This document shows, piece after piece, positions 51,858 through 63,113 of a stretch of DNA of 64,000 nucleotides. Origin of the DNA: Polytrichum commune (lineage: Eukaryota > Streptophyta > Polytrichopsida > Polytrichales > Polytrichaceae). Position numbers and translations under genes: made by a program. The stretch's first letter is position 1; every line of letters starts with the position of its first letter. Location of the stretch: contig OX485809.1 in assembly GCA_950295325.1 (NCBI GenBank), positions 19,546,144 to 19,610,143 on the forward strand, written 5' to 3'. Under the pieces are notes generated by a model. That model was not told where the DNA came from, searched no databases, and saw only the letters and a list, made by a program, of their open reading frames with translations.

Positions 51858-51905
51858 CACTATATTCGTTAATTGGAGACTTTTTGATGATTTTGAGACT
51901 TATTA
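51856..51905 (+). repeat. Putative element terminus CACTATATTCGTTAA, copy 2
   Basis: AACACTATATTCGTTAA matches copy 1 base for base, followed by TTGGAGACTTTTT. A further shared 14-mer, CAAAGTGCATGTAA, lies at 51984 (126 bp in) and at 43986 (286 bp in). It is 368 bp beyond the stop of the phosphatase-like frame. Confidence 0.55.
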
Positions 51906-52225
51906 AGGCCGCAAATTTTAAATTTGGACCAATAATGACAGCATAAAGGGCCCATATATAAGGTTTTGCATATAATTATCGGACAAAGTGCATGTAAGTG
52001 GAAACAAATATGAAGCATACATGAGAACATTTGCGTATGAAATAAGAAATCGATGCTGATGGAAGGGAGTATGAGGACAACAATTGCAAATTGAATAAAT
52101 TAAATGGGCTCAAAATACAAATATAATGGAAATACCATCAATGTATTGGAGAAATTCATAGCCTATAGAGAACCAAGCACTACGTTCCGTTACTAGTACG
52201 TTTGAAATAGATGTTTGTAGTCCCA

Positions 52226-53949
52226 CTATTTTTTTTGGGCGGCTAAGTCTTTTTTTTTGGCGGCCTCCATGGCTCTAAAAATCTCAGGCCCACGACTGTA
52301 TCCTTGTGTGTTGCCTGGACAAGAATATGTGTCGTTCTTGCATATTTCAGGACGCGCTCCCGAATTGTACGAGTTGGTATTATAAGTAGAATACGAGGGC
52401 GTTTGCGAAAGGGAACGTCTTGCGCTTCTCCGGAGGGCCAGACAACGATCGGACTCGGAAGATGCGGCCTTGAGGGCGTGCCTTGGCAATGACAAAGTCG
52501 AGGAGGGTTGGCCACCAAGCGAGCAGGGAGCCACCTGCCAAAAAACACCATAGGAAGATAATAATAAGAACGGAGTGGGGAAAATGGGGAAGGGCGGTTT
52601 GAGATGGGCGCTCGTAAACCTCTTGGCACGCGGAAACAAAGAGGAAAGCAATGGTGAATATGGGTTTAGGGACAAAGAAGGGCACCTTGGATTTGGTGAC
52701 ATCGATCCCGGGGACGATGGGGGCGTCGAGGAGAGCATACGAATCCGGTTGAATTGCGGCGTTGTTGAGTAATGTGGGGGAAGCATAGCAAGGAGGGCCA
52801 ACGACCGGGGATGGGTTTGCAGGAGGAGGAACGGGGACAACGGGGGAGGGATCGCACCGGGTTGCTTCCAGGTGGAGACGTCGGCTCGGCCCACGACGAG
52901 CGACGGCGTCGTCCCTCGAGGGCGACACATGCCCCAAACGAATGAGCGTCTGCTTCTCCTTGGATAGGGGGGAGGGCGACGGGGCGAACACGCGGGGGAC
53001 AACCCTGGGGGGCGGGCTGTTGACAACACCATCGTCGACGTCGACGTCCCGGGAGTAGTCCATGGCCGAGGCTGCATCCACCGCCGAGAAGTGATAGAGT
53101 GAGGGGACCTCGGACTCCGGGACGTCGCGGGAAGGGGAGCGTGGGGACAAGGGGGGACGGGAAAGGCCATCGAGGACGGGGGCGTCACATACGGGGGGAC
53201 ACTATGGGCAACAACAACATCAACAAGAACAAAGACATCCAAAAACGGATGAAACATTAGATACGTGAACCACATGATAACAAACATGAAATGGAGATAT
53301 TTCAAATCAATTTATTAAATTTTGCGAGCCTCATGATGCTCTTATATACATTATCGCGGGGGCTTAGCCCCGCATTGCCGATGGGGTTGGACCTAACAAA
53401 AAAGGGGATGCTACCGGCGTGGAGCACAAGCCTTCTAAGGTAAGGCGCTAGAGTCTCGATCAAAAATGTGTCCTTCCTATCGCCGGTCCACGTTTCGGGA
53501 AAGATGACGTTTCCCGGGGGGTTCAAAACGCTCTTAGCGGGGTTGTCGTCGACGAGGAGGGTGTTCTCCGGAGTAGGCCACCACCCGTGGGGTGTCCCCT
53601 GCAGCCGGGGGATGCCGCGCCACAATCTGGACCTGAGGACCTTCAGGAATTGCTGTCCTCCGCCACGACCGCCGAACTTCGGAACTGGCAGACCCTTTTC
53701 GTCGAGCAATTCATCGCAGTCCTCTTGCCCGAGGACTAGGCAAGGGCTCGGGAGATCACGGAATAGAAACTCGACGATGGGTTCAGTGTTCTCCATGACC
53801 ATGGAGCTCCACACAACGATGTGAGCTACGTCGAGCACCTCGCGAAGGAAGTCACGCAGGCCGGGACGGGCGCGGACAGCCTTGCGGTTGATGAGGGTGT
53901 TGAGGGGAAAAGCTATTTTGCGAGCGGTGAGCGGTGAGCGGTAAGTTTT
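52226..53949 (-). CDS. FCP1/NIF-like HAD phosphatase, 5'-truncated, three exons seen
   Basis: Exons 53949-53350, 53201-52620 and 52534-52226 are joined by GT-AG introns, all phase 0, and give 496 residues open from the first acceptor (TTCTAG|AAAACT). Exon 1 reads LINRKAVRARPGLRDFLREV, VVWSSMVMENTEPIVEFLF, PHGWWPTPENTLLVDDNPAK and NPPGNVIFPETWTGDRKDTF. This is the NIF/FCP1 fold with motif II (Ser in VWSS) and the DD of motif IV. Exon 2 is Pro/Ser-rich (SPPPRVVPRVFAPSPSP). Exon 3 ends RAMEAAKKKDLAAQKK. The exon that should carry the nucleophile DxDx(T/V) was not found between 53950 and 55527. As it stands the protein would lack its catalytic Asp. GC content is far above the flanks. Captured gene fragment or gene with a distant first exon are the two readings. 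Confidence 0.65.
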
Positions 53950-55527
53950 CTAGAATATTGAAATTTTGTCAGGTGAAACATGCCCTATGGCCGTGGTGTA
54001 GAGCTAACTTTTGAAATATTTATTGACAAATTTATTGACAAAAAGAACCTATAACCGTGGTGGAGGAACCTATATAGTATTTGCTTGCACCTTCTTGGAG
54101 GTTCAGGATATTACCTGACCACGACAATTTCATGACAACCTCTAGCAATTTAGCAAGTAAGATTCCATCTATTGTGGTGAGGGAATCTCCAAACCCCAAT
54201 GCTGCAGGCCTCACACGTAATGCCCATGAAGACCCATCCGTTTGTATGTGTGTGTATATATATATATGAGCATAAACCTAAAATGTTGAAAGAAACTTAA
54301 AGAAAATATTAAAGAAACTGAAAATGTTGGAAGTGTTTACAACATGTTCCTCTAACAACAACACCTTACTATATACCACTCAAATATAGGTGGTTATTTA
54401 AGAAGAGCAATTGTGTTGAACATAAAACCTAGGATGATGTCCATATTTTAAGCACAAGCCTTCTTGGTTTAACACTCAACACAACTAGGAGGTCTCGAGT
54501 TATCATTTAAAAAAAAAATTCTTCACTTTGACTTATTATAACCTTTGCATCTCAACTTCAATTTTGAAACATGAAATAAAAAAATTCTTGGTTCTCAGTC
54601 GCTAGCCAAATGGGAAAATTATGATCCAATCCAATGACCACAATTCTATGTGAACTTGGAAGTTTTTGACATTAAAATTGCATATTCTAACCTCATTTGG
54701 AGTATATCTATGATCATGAGTCTAAAGTAAATTATGTCTTAATAATTAAAAACCTAAGCGATATTAAACAATAAACTTTTTGTCACCTTCAACTCATAGT
54801 ATTGCCATAATGTTTGATCCTTGATTGGGATTAAAGTTTCCTGACACCTACTAAAGGGGAGAGCAAAGAAACTAATTATCATGTAGAACATGTGAATGAT
54901 TGGTCTAAACCCAATTAACACCTTAATCAAGATCAAAGACCTTGAATTATTCTAGTAGAATTAACTAGAGATGGATCTATATGTACTAAAAGTTTGTTAG
55001 ACCGCGTTGAAGTATGCAAGGGGAAGATATTCTTGAGCATACCAATGTCAAGTGTCGTTGGTGTACACTTTAGTCAACTTGTAGACCATTGTGTAATATA
55101 GGTGTGCACTTCATATCATTGTGGAACATACTAATGCTGAGATATTAGTCAAGACACTTGAATGCCAAATTTCATGAGGTGACATTAATGGTGAGGTTGA
55201 TGGTGAATTATTCAACCCAACATTCGCCTAAAATCGTAAGCAAGCATTGAAAAAGTATATGAAAACGATAATAGAAGAATAGTGGAAACCCTTAAATTTC
55301 AAAGAGAAGGGTATGAACTAATAGGTTGATTATGGAATTAGGTGAACAATATCAGAAAACACGAAGTCAAAAGTTAACCTAAATCTGCAATTTTATATAT
55401 GCAATCCCATAAATTCCGAAAGTAATACAAATACAATGAATTTCATGCGGAATGAGTGCACAAACTGAAAAACCAACGGAAGAAAAACCGGTATATTAGA
55501 TAGTACACAGACATTCACATGAAGCTA
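53950..55527. other. No gene recognised; AT-rich
   Basis: Searched on the minus strand for the missing HAD nucleophile exon (D-x-[ND]-G) without success. No element boundary was recognised. Confidence 0.5.
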
Positions 55528-58500
55528 TTACATCAGATCCGAATCACTGTGATCACGTGATGATGAAGACATTCTAGAATCACTAATATATGCATCAGAG
55601 GAGGCCTGACCATCTGATTCTAAAGCTTCTATATCCAAAAACTCTAAAACTCTTCCCGGATGATATTTAGATGTAAAAGTCTGATAAGAACCTCCAGCTA
55701 GTTGATTAGCAATAACATTTGCATATGTAGGAAGTTGCCAAGACTTTGGAGGGCTGGGATAGAATTTAGGGTCACAAAAAAAAGGCCGGTGAATAGGATA
55801 GCTCAATTTATCGCATCTGCAAATGCCAATGGTACCATGTTCATAACTCAACTTTAGAAGAAATGACAGCAAAAAACATAACACTGGTAAGAGAATTTGT
55901 GGACCATACTCACTTAGTAAACCGAGATCTCTTCACAATCCTCTCAACGGGAATATCTTCACCCTCAGGATCCTCTACACTGGTGACACGGTCTTCAAGA
56001 GTGACTTTAGAGGCTGCTCTAGAGATAATCAATGGAGCAAGTACGGCCTCAAAAATATCTACATCAGCCTCTAATGCCGCAATGTGACGGTGCACATTGC
56101 GGCATGCATGAATGGAAGATCCTGCAAATAAAGAAGTTGGAAAAACTTAGTACAAAAACCACTATGAATTTTGTAGAACAAAACAATATTAACAATTAAC
56201 CAACTGAAATGCAAGATTACAAAGACATATCGGTCGCTGCCGTGCAGTCTAGAATAATATCCCATGGGGAGCTACATGCTTCAATTAGCATTTGCATTAG
56301 AAGCACGGACTTTTCACGAGGCCCTCGCCATGGTGTGGATCCATTAGTTAGCTGGTCCTCACGAGAGACCAAGTTCTGGAGAATATCATCCCGTGCAACA
56401 TCCACCCCATAAGGATCCAATTCAGGGACATGGCGAAATGAAAACTTCGATGCAGGTGACCCCGGCACGCTCCTGACCGCCAATGAAATACCGAACCTCA
56501 TGGTCTATAATATACCAGACATAAAGATCAATATTACTTTACAAAGTGAACAACAGAACTGCGTGAGTATAATAGTTAGGTGGGTCTACACTCAGAACTA
56601 CCTCAAGGATGAAATTGAAACTGAATGCGGTGATCAGAAAGAAGACTTAAGCTTTATCTTACAGTTGATGCTGGATTTATTGGAGATGTAAGATGAAGGC
56701 GGTTCATTCCCCACCACTCTTTCCGAATTGCAAAACCATACGATTTGCAATATCCAAGAATATTGGACTTCATACTCATGCGAAAAGGGTGAAACAAAAT
56801 AATTGCCCCGTCGTCGTGCAGATGTTCGTCGGCAAAGTCAAAGAGTGGTTGTAACCACTCTTTCGATTCTTGATTCCAAGCGGGAATGGACGACGGTGGG
56901 TTTGATATGCCAGGAACAGGAAGACCTTCCGGTATATCTGCAAGAATCAAGTCCAAACAGGGATGGTCATCCGGAGAACCCTTGTAGTGCCGGGTTTTGT
57001 CTTTTGAGTGCTGCACAATCAAAGGACAACCAAGTTTGGTGTTAAAATAATCCTCCTTGCTTTGTACATTGCCTAGTACTAGCCCTTATATCAAACATAT
57101 CTATACTCATTACTAACCTTATATAATACACAAATCTAACCTCTTATCAGGTTACACTTGTTACCCACATATCTAACCATAGATCAAAGTACCTTTATGA
57201 CACCCATATTCAACCTCATATCAGATTGACCTTATAACATGCGAATATAACCTCACATCAGATTGTACTTATAACACACATATCTAACCTCATATCACAC
57301 ACATATCTAACCCGATATCAGATAACATATATAGCCCAGATATCTTATCTCCCATCAGATTACAGTAATATCACCCATATTCAACCCCAGTTCAGATAGA
57401 CCTTACAACACATATATCTAACCTTAGATCAGATTACACTTCTAACAAACATTTCTAACATCATATTAGAGTACACTTATAACAAGCATATCTAGATATC
57501 AATATCTACTATGATTGTAGGTAGTAGAGTTTGAATACCAGAAAATGTGTCTCGGGACCGAGACACTCAAACTCGGCCCTGGAAAATCAGAAATGTCTAA
57601 GCTTAAATCAGATTACCCTTATACCCACAATTGCAAACTAACCTCACATCAGTTTGACCTTAATACTAGCATATCTAGACCTCACATCAAATTTCACTTC
57701 AAACACACATGTGTAGTCTCATATCAAAGTACTCTTATACCAAGTAAATCTAGATTTCAATATCAAATATCATTGTAGGGTTTACAGTTTGAATACCAGA
57801 AAATGTGTCTCGGGACCGAGACACTCAAACTCGGCCCTGGAAAATCAGAAATTTCTAAACTTGCCTCATATTACCCCAATACCCAAAATTGCAAACTAAC
57901 CTCATATCATATTGCACTTGTAACCCACATATCTAACCTCACATCAGTTTGACCTTAATACTTGCATATCTAGACCTCACATCATATTTCAGAGAAGGTA
58001 GAATTCAGAGAGGGCGGGGATTTCACTTAAACAGTGTTCCGACTAAAAAAGTTCAAAAATTAACATGACACCTCACCATTCATATTTCAACTCCTAATTT
58101 CCACAAACAAAATGGTACAACAAAACAAATGGCCGATTGCAAGCACAAAACAAATTGCCGAGTCCATTGAGGGCTCAGCTCGCACTCCACATGGTGTTTG
58201 GGTCCCGCATAAACTATACCCTACCAACCTTACTCGTCAGATCCATGATTCGGTCCCGAAAAAAATTATGGCCGATTACTGAAATATGAAAAGTAGTACC
58301 TACTGAATGTTCAATGTGGACCACATTGAAATGCATAAATTTAAATGCAAACATGTTATGACAAAAATTAAGGAAGAGCAGTACCTTGAGCATGAATCTT
58401 TTCAACTCGTTGTAGGAAGGGGTGAATTCCTCCGTGTCACCGCCAAGAACGTCCTCCATTGAGGCGTTGAGAATGAGTTCTTGAATATGGATATCGAGCT

Positions 58501-61500
58501 CCTCCCCCGATGTCAAAATAGGAATTTGACTCCACTGCTCATAGGAGGAATCGCGTTTTGTTCCTCTAGAAAATGTTGGAGCATGAGAACCAGATTCATA
58601 GGTTGGACTTGGAGCAACGGGACTCTTACCTTCTAGCTCAGAATGGGGGTTCATCTTCTTTTTCCCCTTCATGGTAGTCTTCTCCAATGATTTTTGAAGT
58701 TTTTCCATCTCTTTCTGTGCGGCTTTCTCCTCTGCTTCCTTTACTCTAAGCGCCTTCTTCCTATCCTCTTCTAGACGTCGGGATAGGGCCTTTGCCCTCT
58801 CATGCTCGTCTTCTATGCCCTGTAAGTCAATCATCTCAACACTAGATTCTCCAACTGCCTCCCTTGACTTCCTAAGTTCAGTTTCAAAGGAAGGAGTGAA
58901 ACTAGGAGCACAGTCAAGGTACCAACCACCTCCAGTGAGATGTGAGGTTGACCATGTACGCTGTTGATTTGCTGAGAACATGCACGTGGAGTTAGACCTG
59001 TCAAGCCATGCTGAGAGGAATATAGGGAGATCTTCTTTTGTTATTGTTCCTTTTGCAAGGAGCTCGTACTTGAAATACCTGCGGGAAAGACACAGCTCAT
59101 CATTAAATACCTTGCAATTGACATAGCTGCCATATTAAAAACCAAAACACTATGCCAAATCAGATGTCACTAACTAAGCTTATATCATATAACACTAACT
59201 AAGCTTATATCAGATTACCCTCGCATCATATTCCACTTATAACACACAAATCTAACCTCATATCGGATTGACCTTAATACAAGCATATCTAGAAATCACA
59301 TCAAAATGCACTTATAACACACATATCTAGCCTCATATCAGAGTACACTTATACCAAGTATAGGTAGATATCAATAGCAACCATGTTTGTAGGTAGTAGA
59401 GTTTGAATACCAGAAAATGTGTCTCGGGACCGAGACACTCAAACTAGGCCCTGGAATTTCAGAGATTTCTAGGCTTATATGAAACTAGGCCCTAACTAAG
59501 CTTATATCAGGTTACCCAAACTAAGGTTATATCAGACTCCCCTAACTAAGATTGTATCAGATTTCATTACCTAAGCTAATCTCAGATTGCACTAACCAAG
59601 CTTAAACCAGACTAACCTAACTAAGCTTATATCAGATGTCACTAACTAAGCTTATATCAGATATCACTAACTAAGCTTATATCAGATTACCCTCACATCA
59701 TATTACACTTATAACACACAAATCTAACCTCATATCGGATTGACCTTAATACAAGCATATCTAGAAATCACATCAAAATGCACTTATAACAGACATATCT
59801 AGCCTCATATCAAAGTACACTTATACCAAGTATAGGTAGATATCAATAGCAACCATGTTTGTAGGTAGTAGAGTTTGAATACCAGAAAATGTGTCTCGGG
59901 ACCGAGACACTCAAACTAGGCCCTGGAATTTCAGAGATTTCTAGGCTTATATGAAACTAGGCCCTAACTAAGCTTATATCAAGTTACCCAAACTAAGGTT
60001 ATATCAAACTCCCCTAACTAAGATTATATCAAATTTCATTACCTAAGCTAATCTCAGATTGCACTAACCAAGCTTAAACCAGACTACCCTAACTAAGCTT
60101 ATATCAGATGTCACTAACTAAGCTTATATCATATATCACTAACTAAGCTTATATCAGATTACCCTCACATCATATTAAACTTATAACACAGAAATCTAAC
60201 CTCATATCGGATTGACCTTAATACAAACATATCTAGAAATCACATCATAATGCACTTATAACACACATATCTACTATGATTATAGGTAGTAGAGTTTGAA
60301 TACCAGAAAATGTGTCTCGGGACCGAGAGACTCAAACTCGGCCCTGGAAAATCAGAAATGTCTAAGCTTAAATCAGATTACCCTTATACCCACAATTGCA
60401 AACTAACCTCATATCAGATTGCACTTGTAACCCACATATCTAACCTCACATCAGTTTGACCTTACTACTTGAATATCTAGACATCACATCATATTTCACT
60501 GCAAACACACATCTCTACCCTCATATCAGAGTACCCTTATACCAAGTAAATCTAGATTTCAATATCAAATATCATTGTAGGGTTTAGAGTTTGAAGACCA
60601 GAAAATGTGTCTCGGGACCGAGACACTCAAACCAGGCCCTGGAATTTCAGAGATTTCTAGGCTTATATGAAACTAGGCCCTAACTAATGTCACTAACTAA
60701 GCTTATATCACATATCACTAACTAAGCTTATATCAGATTACCCTCACATCATATTAAACTTATAACACACAAATCTAACCTCATATCGGATTGACCTTAA
60801 TACAAGCATATCTAGAAATCACATCAGAATGCACTTATAACACACATATCTAGCCTCATATCAGAGTACACTTATAAGAAGTACCTGTAGATATCAAACA
60901 TTGCTAACTAACCTTATATGAGATTAAACTTATATCAACCATATATAACCTCATATCAGATTTCACATATAACCCTTAATACAACCAAATGTAGAGCACA
61001 CACCAGATTTCACATATAACACAAATTTCTAACCTCATATTAGATTACCCTAATACCTCAAAGTGCATACTAACATCATATGAGAGTACACTTATAACAC
61101 ACATATAGAACTGTAGTATGAAAGGAGAGAACTCACCGAAAGATAACTCTTCGGACAATCAAGTTTGTCCCGTTAAATCCCTCAAATTCGTGAGTTTTGT
61201 TAAAGGCCTCCTGCCCTCGGAAGAATGTGGGAAACGCGTTGTCCCATAATTTCATTCTACAGTCCTCGATGTATGCAACCAAGGTCAAGGGCTCGCTGGG
61301 TAGTGCAAAGTTGATAGCAAGTCTGTCTTGGCGCAAAGTGTCTTCAAATATAATGGAAGCCTGATCGGATATCTGTATATACAGAGAGTGAATATGAACA
61401 AGAATTTGAGCAACATCGATTCATATATTGAAATAACCGTGAAACCAAGAGAAAGACCAATTAATGTAAGGGATCAAATCAAGTAACACCGAACTAAAGG

Positions 61501-63098
61501 GTACATAGGGGATTATGTACTCACTCCTTCCCAAAAACATGCCTTGGCTAGGAATGCCTGCAATTTGTCCTCATTGGTGGGCTTGGTTGGCAGTTTGCAA
61601 GCCTCACGTGTTGATGAAGAGGAATTGAAATATTCCAACCATTTGATTTTACAAGCGGGTGATGCTTTTGCAGTAGCGATCAACTGCAATTTCTCTAAGG
61701 TGAGCTCGGGTGCAATTGAGTTAAGAGTATAGTGACGCGCAATCTGTGACCCATAGAGCAATATATTAAGATCATGGAGATTAATGAATTACTTGAAAAA
61801 TGTAGAATGGGTTTTAAAGTAGTGGACATACCTCCCGAAGCCATCCATCTGTCAAGTTTGGGTTTGCCACACAAACTAGTTTTGACATTTTCTTATGAAG
61901 TGCCTCGGCTCTCTTTGAAGCAGCGACCTTCATGGAGGCTGCTTTTTCAGCAGCAGACACCTCTCCATCCGTTTGTTCAAGAAGTTGACGAACGCCTTCA
62001 TCTGCAGCAAGTGCCAGTTCATGCTGGAAAGGGATTACCATAGTTAGTTTGTAATCAAACAACTGCGACAAAAAGGTGTTATGAAAGTACATAAAAAAAC
62101 AAAAACATTCAAACATCAATTATAAGTACCAAATGTTGAAAGGGATTAGATATAAGAGTAATCACATCATCAAGCATCAACATCACATCATACCTGGAAG
62201 ATGAAGCTCGTGAATACATGTAGATTTAATGAATACCATGTCTTCTTTGAAGTTTGAGATTTCTTGCACCTTTTAATATCAGAGGGAGTCAAAATGTCTT
62301 GGTACTGTTCGAGCGGCATAAGTCCATACTTCTGCACCCTAAATAGAGTGTGAACTGTGTTTGTCTTCACGTGAGAATCTTCCGTATGTCTACAAGTAAC
62401 AATCATATATTAAAGACAAGAACAACATAATATATGTACATAGATGAAAACCTCAAAAAATGGACTTAGAAAACTTACTTGTTGATATTATGTATAACTT
62501 GCATAACAATACCAATTTTTCCCTTGATGTCAAGGAGGATGCTATCCACCAAAAAATGCCAAGACTCTTCTGTTTTGTGAAGTCGTTCAATATGGTTCAA
62601 CCAAGCCTGCCGCCTATGGTTCCCGTCACAAACAAAGAACATCAAATTCGTAAAACCGGCTAACTCTGGAACGGACAGAAGAAAGGAGTTGAATTGTTCA
62701 TTTTTGGCACTCCAAATAGGACCCCACGATGCCTTATCAGCCTCAGTAACCTCATGTGTTTTCCCTTCTTCATTTGTTATTGTCACATAAAATACCGAGG
62801 CACCCTCTCTATACCCATGCACAAACTCCTGCTCCAATTTAGCAAGATCACTTGGGAGAGTTGGCCTCACCATAGGCATGGCCAACATTCTGCACAAGGG
62901 AATAGGGAACCTTGAGGAACTCAGGGGTTGGACTCTTAGTCGAGAAATCGTGGCAACAGAATTAAGTTTTTGTCGGGTCCTGATATCATCTTCATCCCCT
63001 TCATATGGATCTCTATCTCCAAGCCCCTCTTCATCCTCATCCTGACCCTCTTCAGAATAGTCTAGAGAAAACAGAGAAATAGCAGGAACATCCTCCAT
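55528..63098 (-). CDS. ParB-like / beta-class amino-methyltransferase-like protein, ten exons
   Basis: Exons: 63098-62479, 62389-62194, 62023-61832, 61743-61525, 61372-61137, 59078-58385, 57010-56663, 56504-56231, 56121-55914, 55816-55528. Phases agree at all nine junctions and give 1091 residues. Near residue 150-170, FFVCDGNHRRQAW matches the DGNHR box of ParB/Srx-type domains. About 572-628 is a charged coiled coil followed by KGKKK. LDLILADIPEG (about 738-748) stands where motif IV (DPPY-like) belongs. GPREKSVLLMQMLIEACSSP and DIILDCTAATGSS (about 916-929) match motifs X and I, so the order is that of beta-class N4/N6 MTases. The tail is Ser/Asp-rich. ParB-MTase fusions are known in phages. 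The start codon could lie further upstream, because an acceptor (TTTTGCAG) precedes the exon at 63114. The eighth intron begins AT instead of GT. Motif IV is altered, so catalysis is doubtful. Confidence 0.7.
57060..58010. repeat. Satellite array in the sixth intron of the ParB/MTase gene
   Basis: AT-rich units of about 20-40 bp (ATATCTAACCTCATATCAGATT, CACTTATAACACACAT variants) carry two copies of a block GAATACCAGAAAATGTGTCT...CTCGGCCCTGGAAAATCAG. Each block centres on the hairpin GTGTCTCGG-GA-CCGAGACAC (about 57546 and 57805). A further CGGTCCCG core is at about 58240. Confidence 0.85.
59140..61110. repeat. Satellite array in the fifth intron, with 476-bp higher-order unit
   Basis: Same satellite as in the sixth intron. 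About 59205-60260 holds two nearly identical units of about 476 bp (GTAGTAGAGTTTGAATACC at 59392 and 59868). Within them AACTAAGCTTATATCAGAT-type units of about 20 bp recur. Hairpins GTGTCTCGG/CCGAGACAC lie near 59420, 59895, 60315 (one arm changed) and 60608. Confidence 0.9.
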
Positions 63099-63113
63099 TG
63101 CGTTGTTCTCTAC

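Noticed and set aside
52226-53305. One 359-codon proline-rich protein
   Set aside because: The frame runs through an intron (polypyrimidine tract plus CATAG acceptor at 53202) and across exon 2 in the wrong frame; only its last 103 codons belong to the spliced model.
56122-56231. U12-type (AT-AC) intron
   Set aside because: The donor ATATGTC lacks the ATATCCTT consensus and the intron ends AG; a mutated GTATGT donor is simpler.
58214-58262. Extra mini-exon between exons six and seven of the ParB/MTase gene (TTTCAG|TAATCGG)
   Set aside because: It would put TAA in frame after the phase-0 exon; direct joining of 58385 to 57010 keeps the frame.
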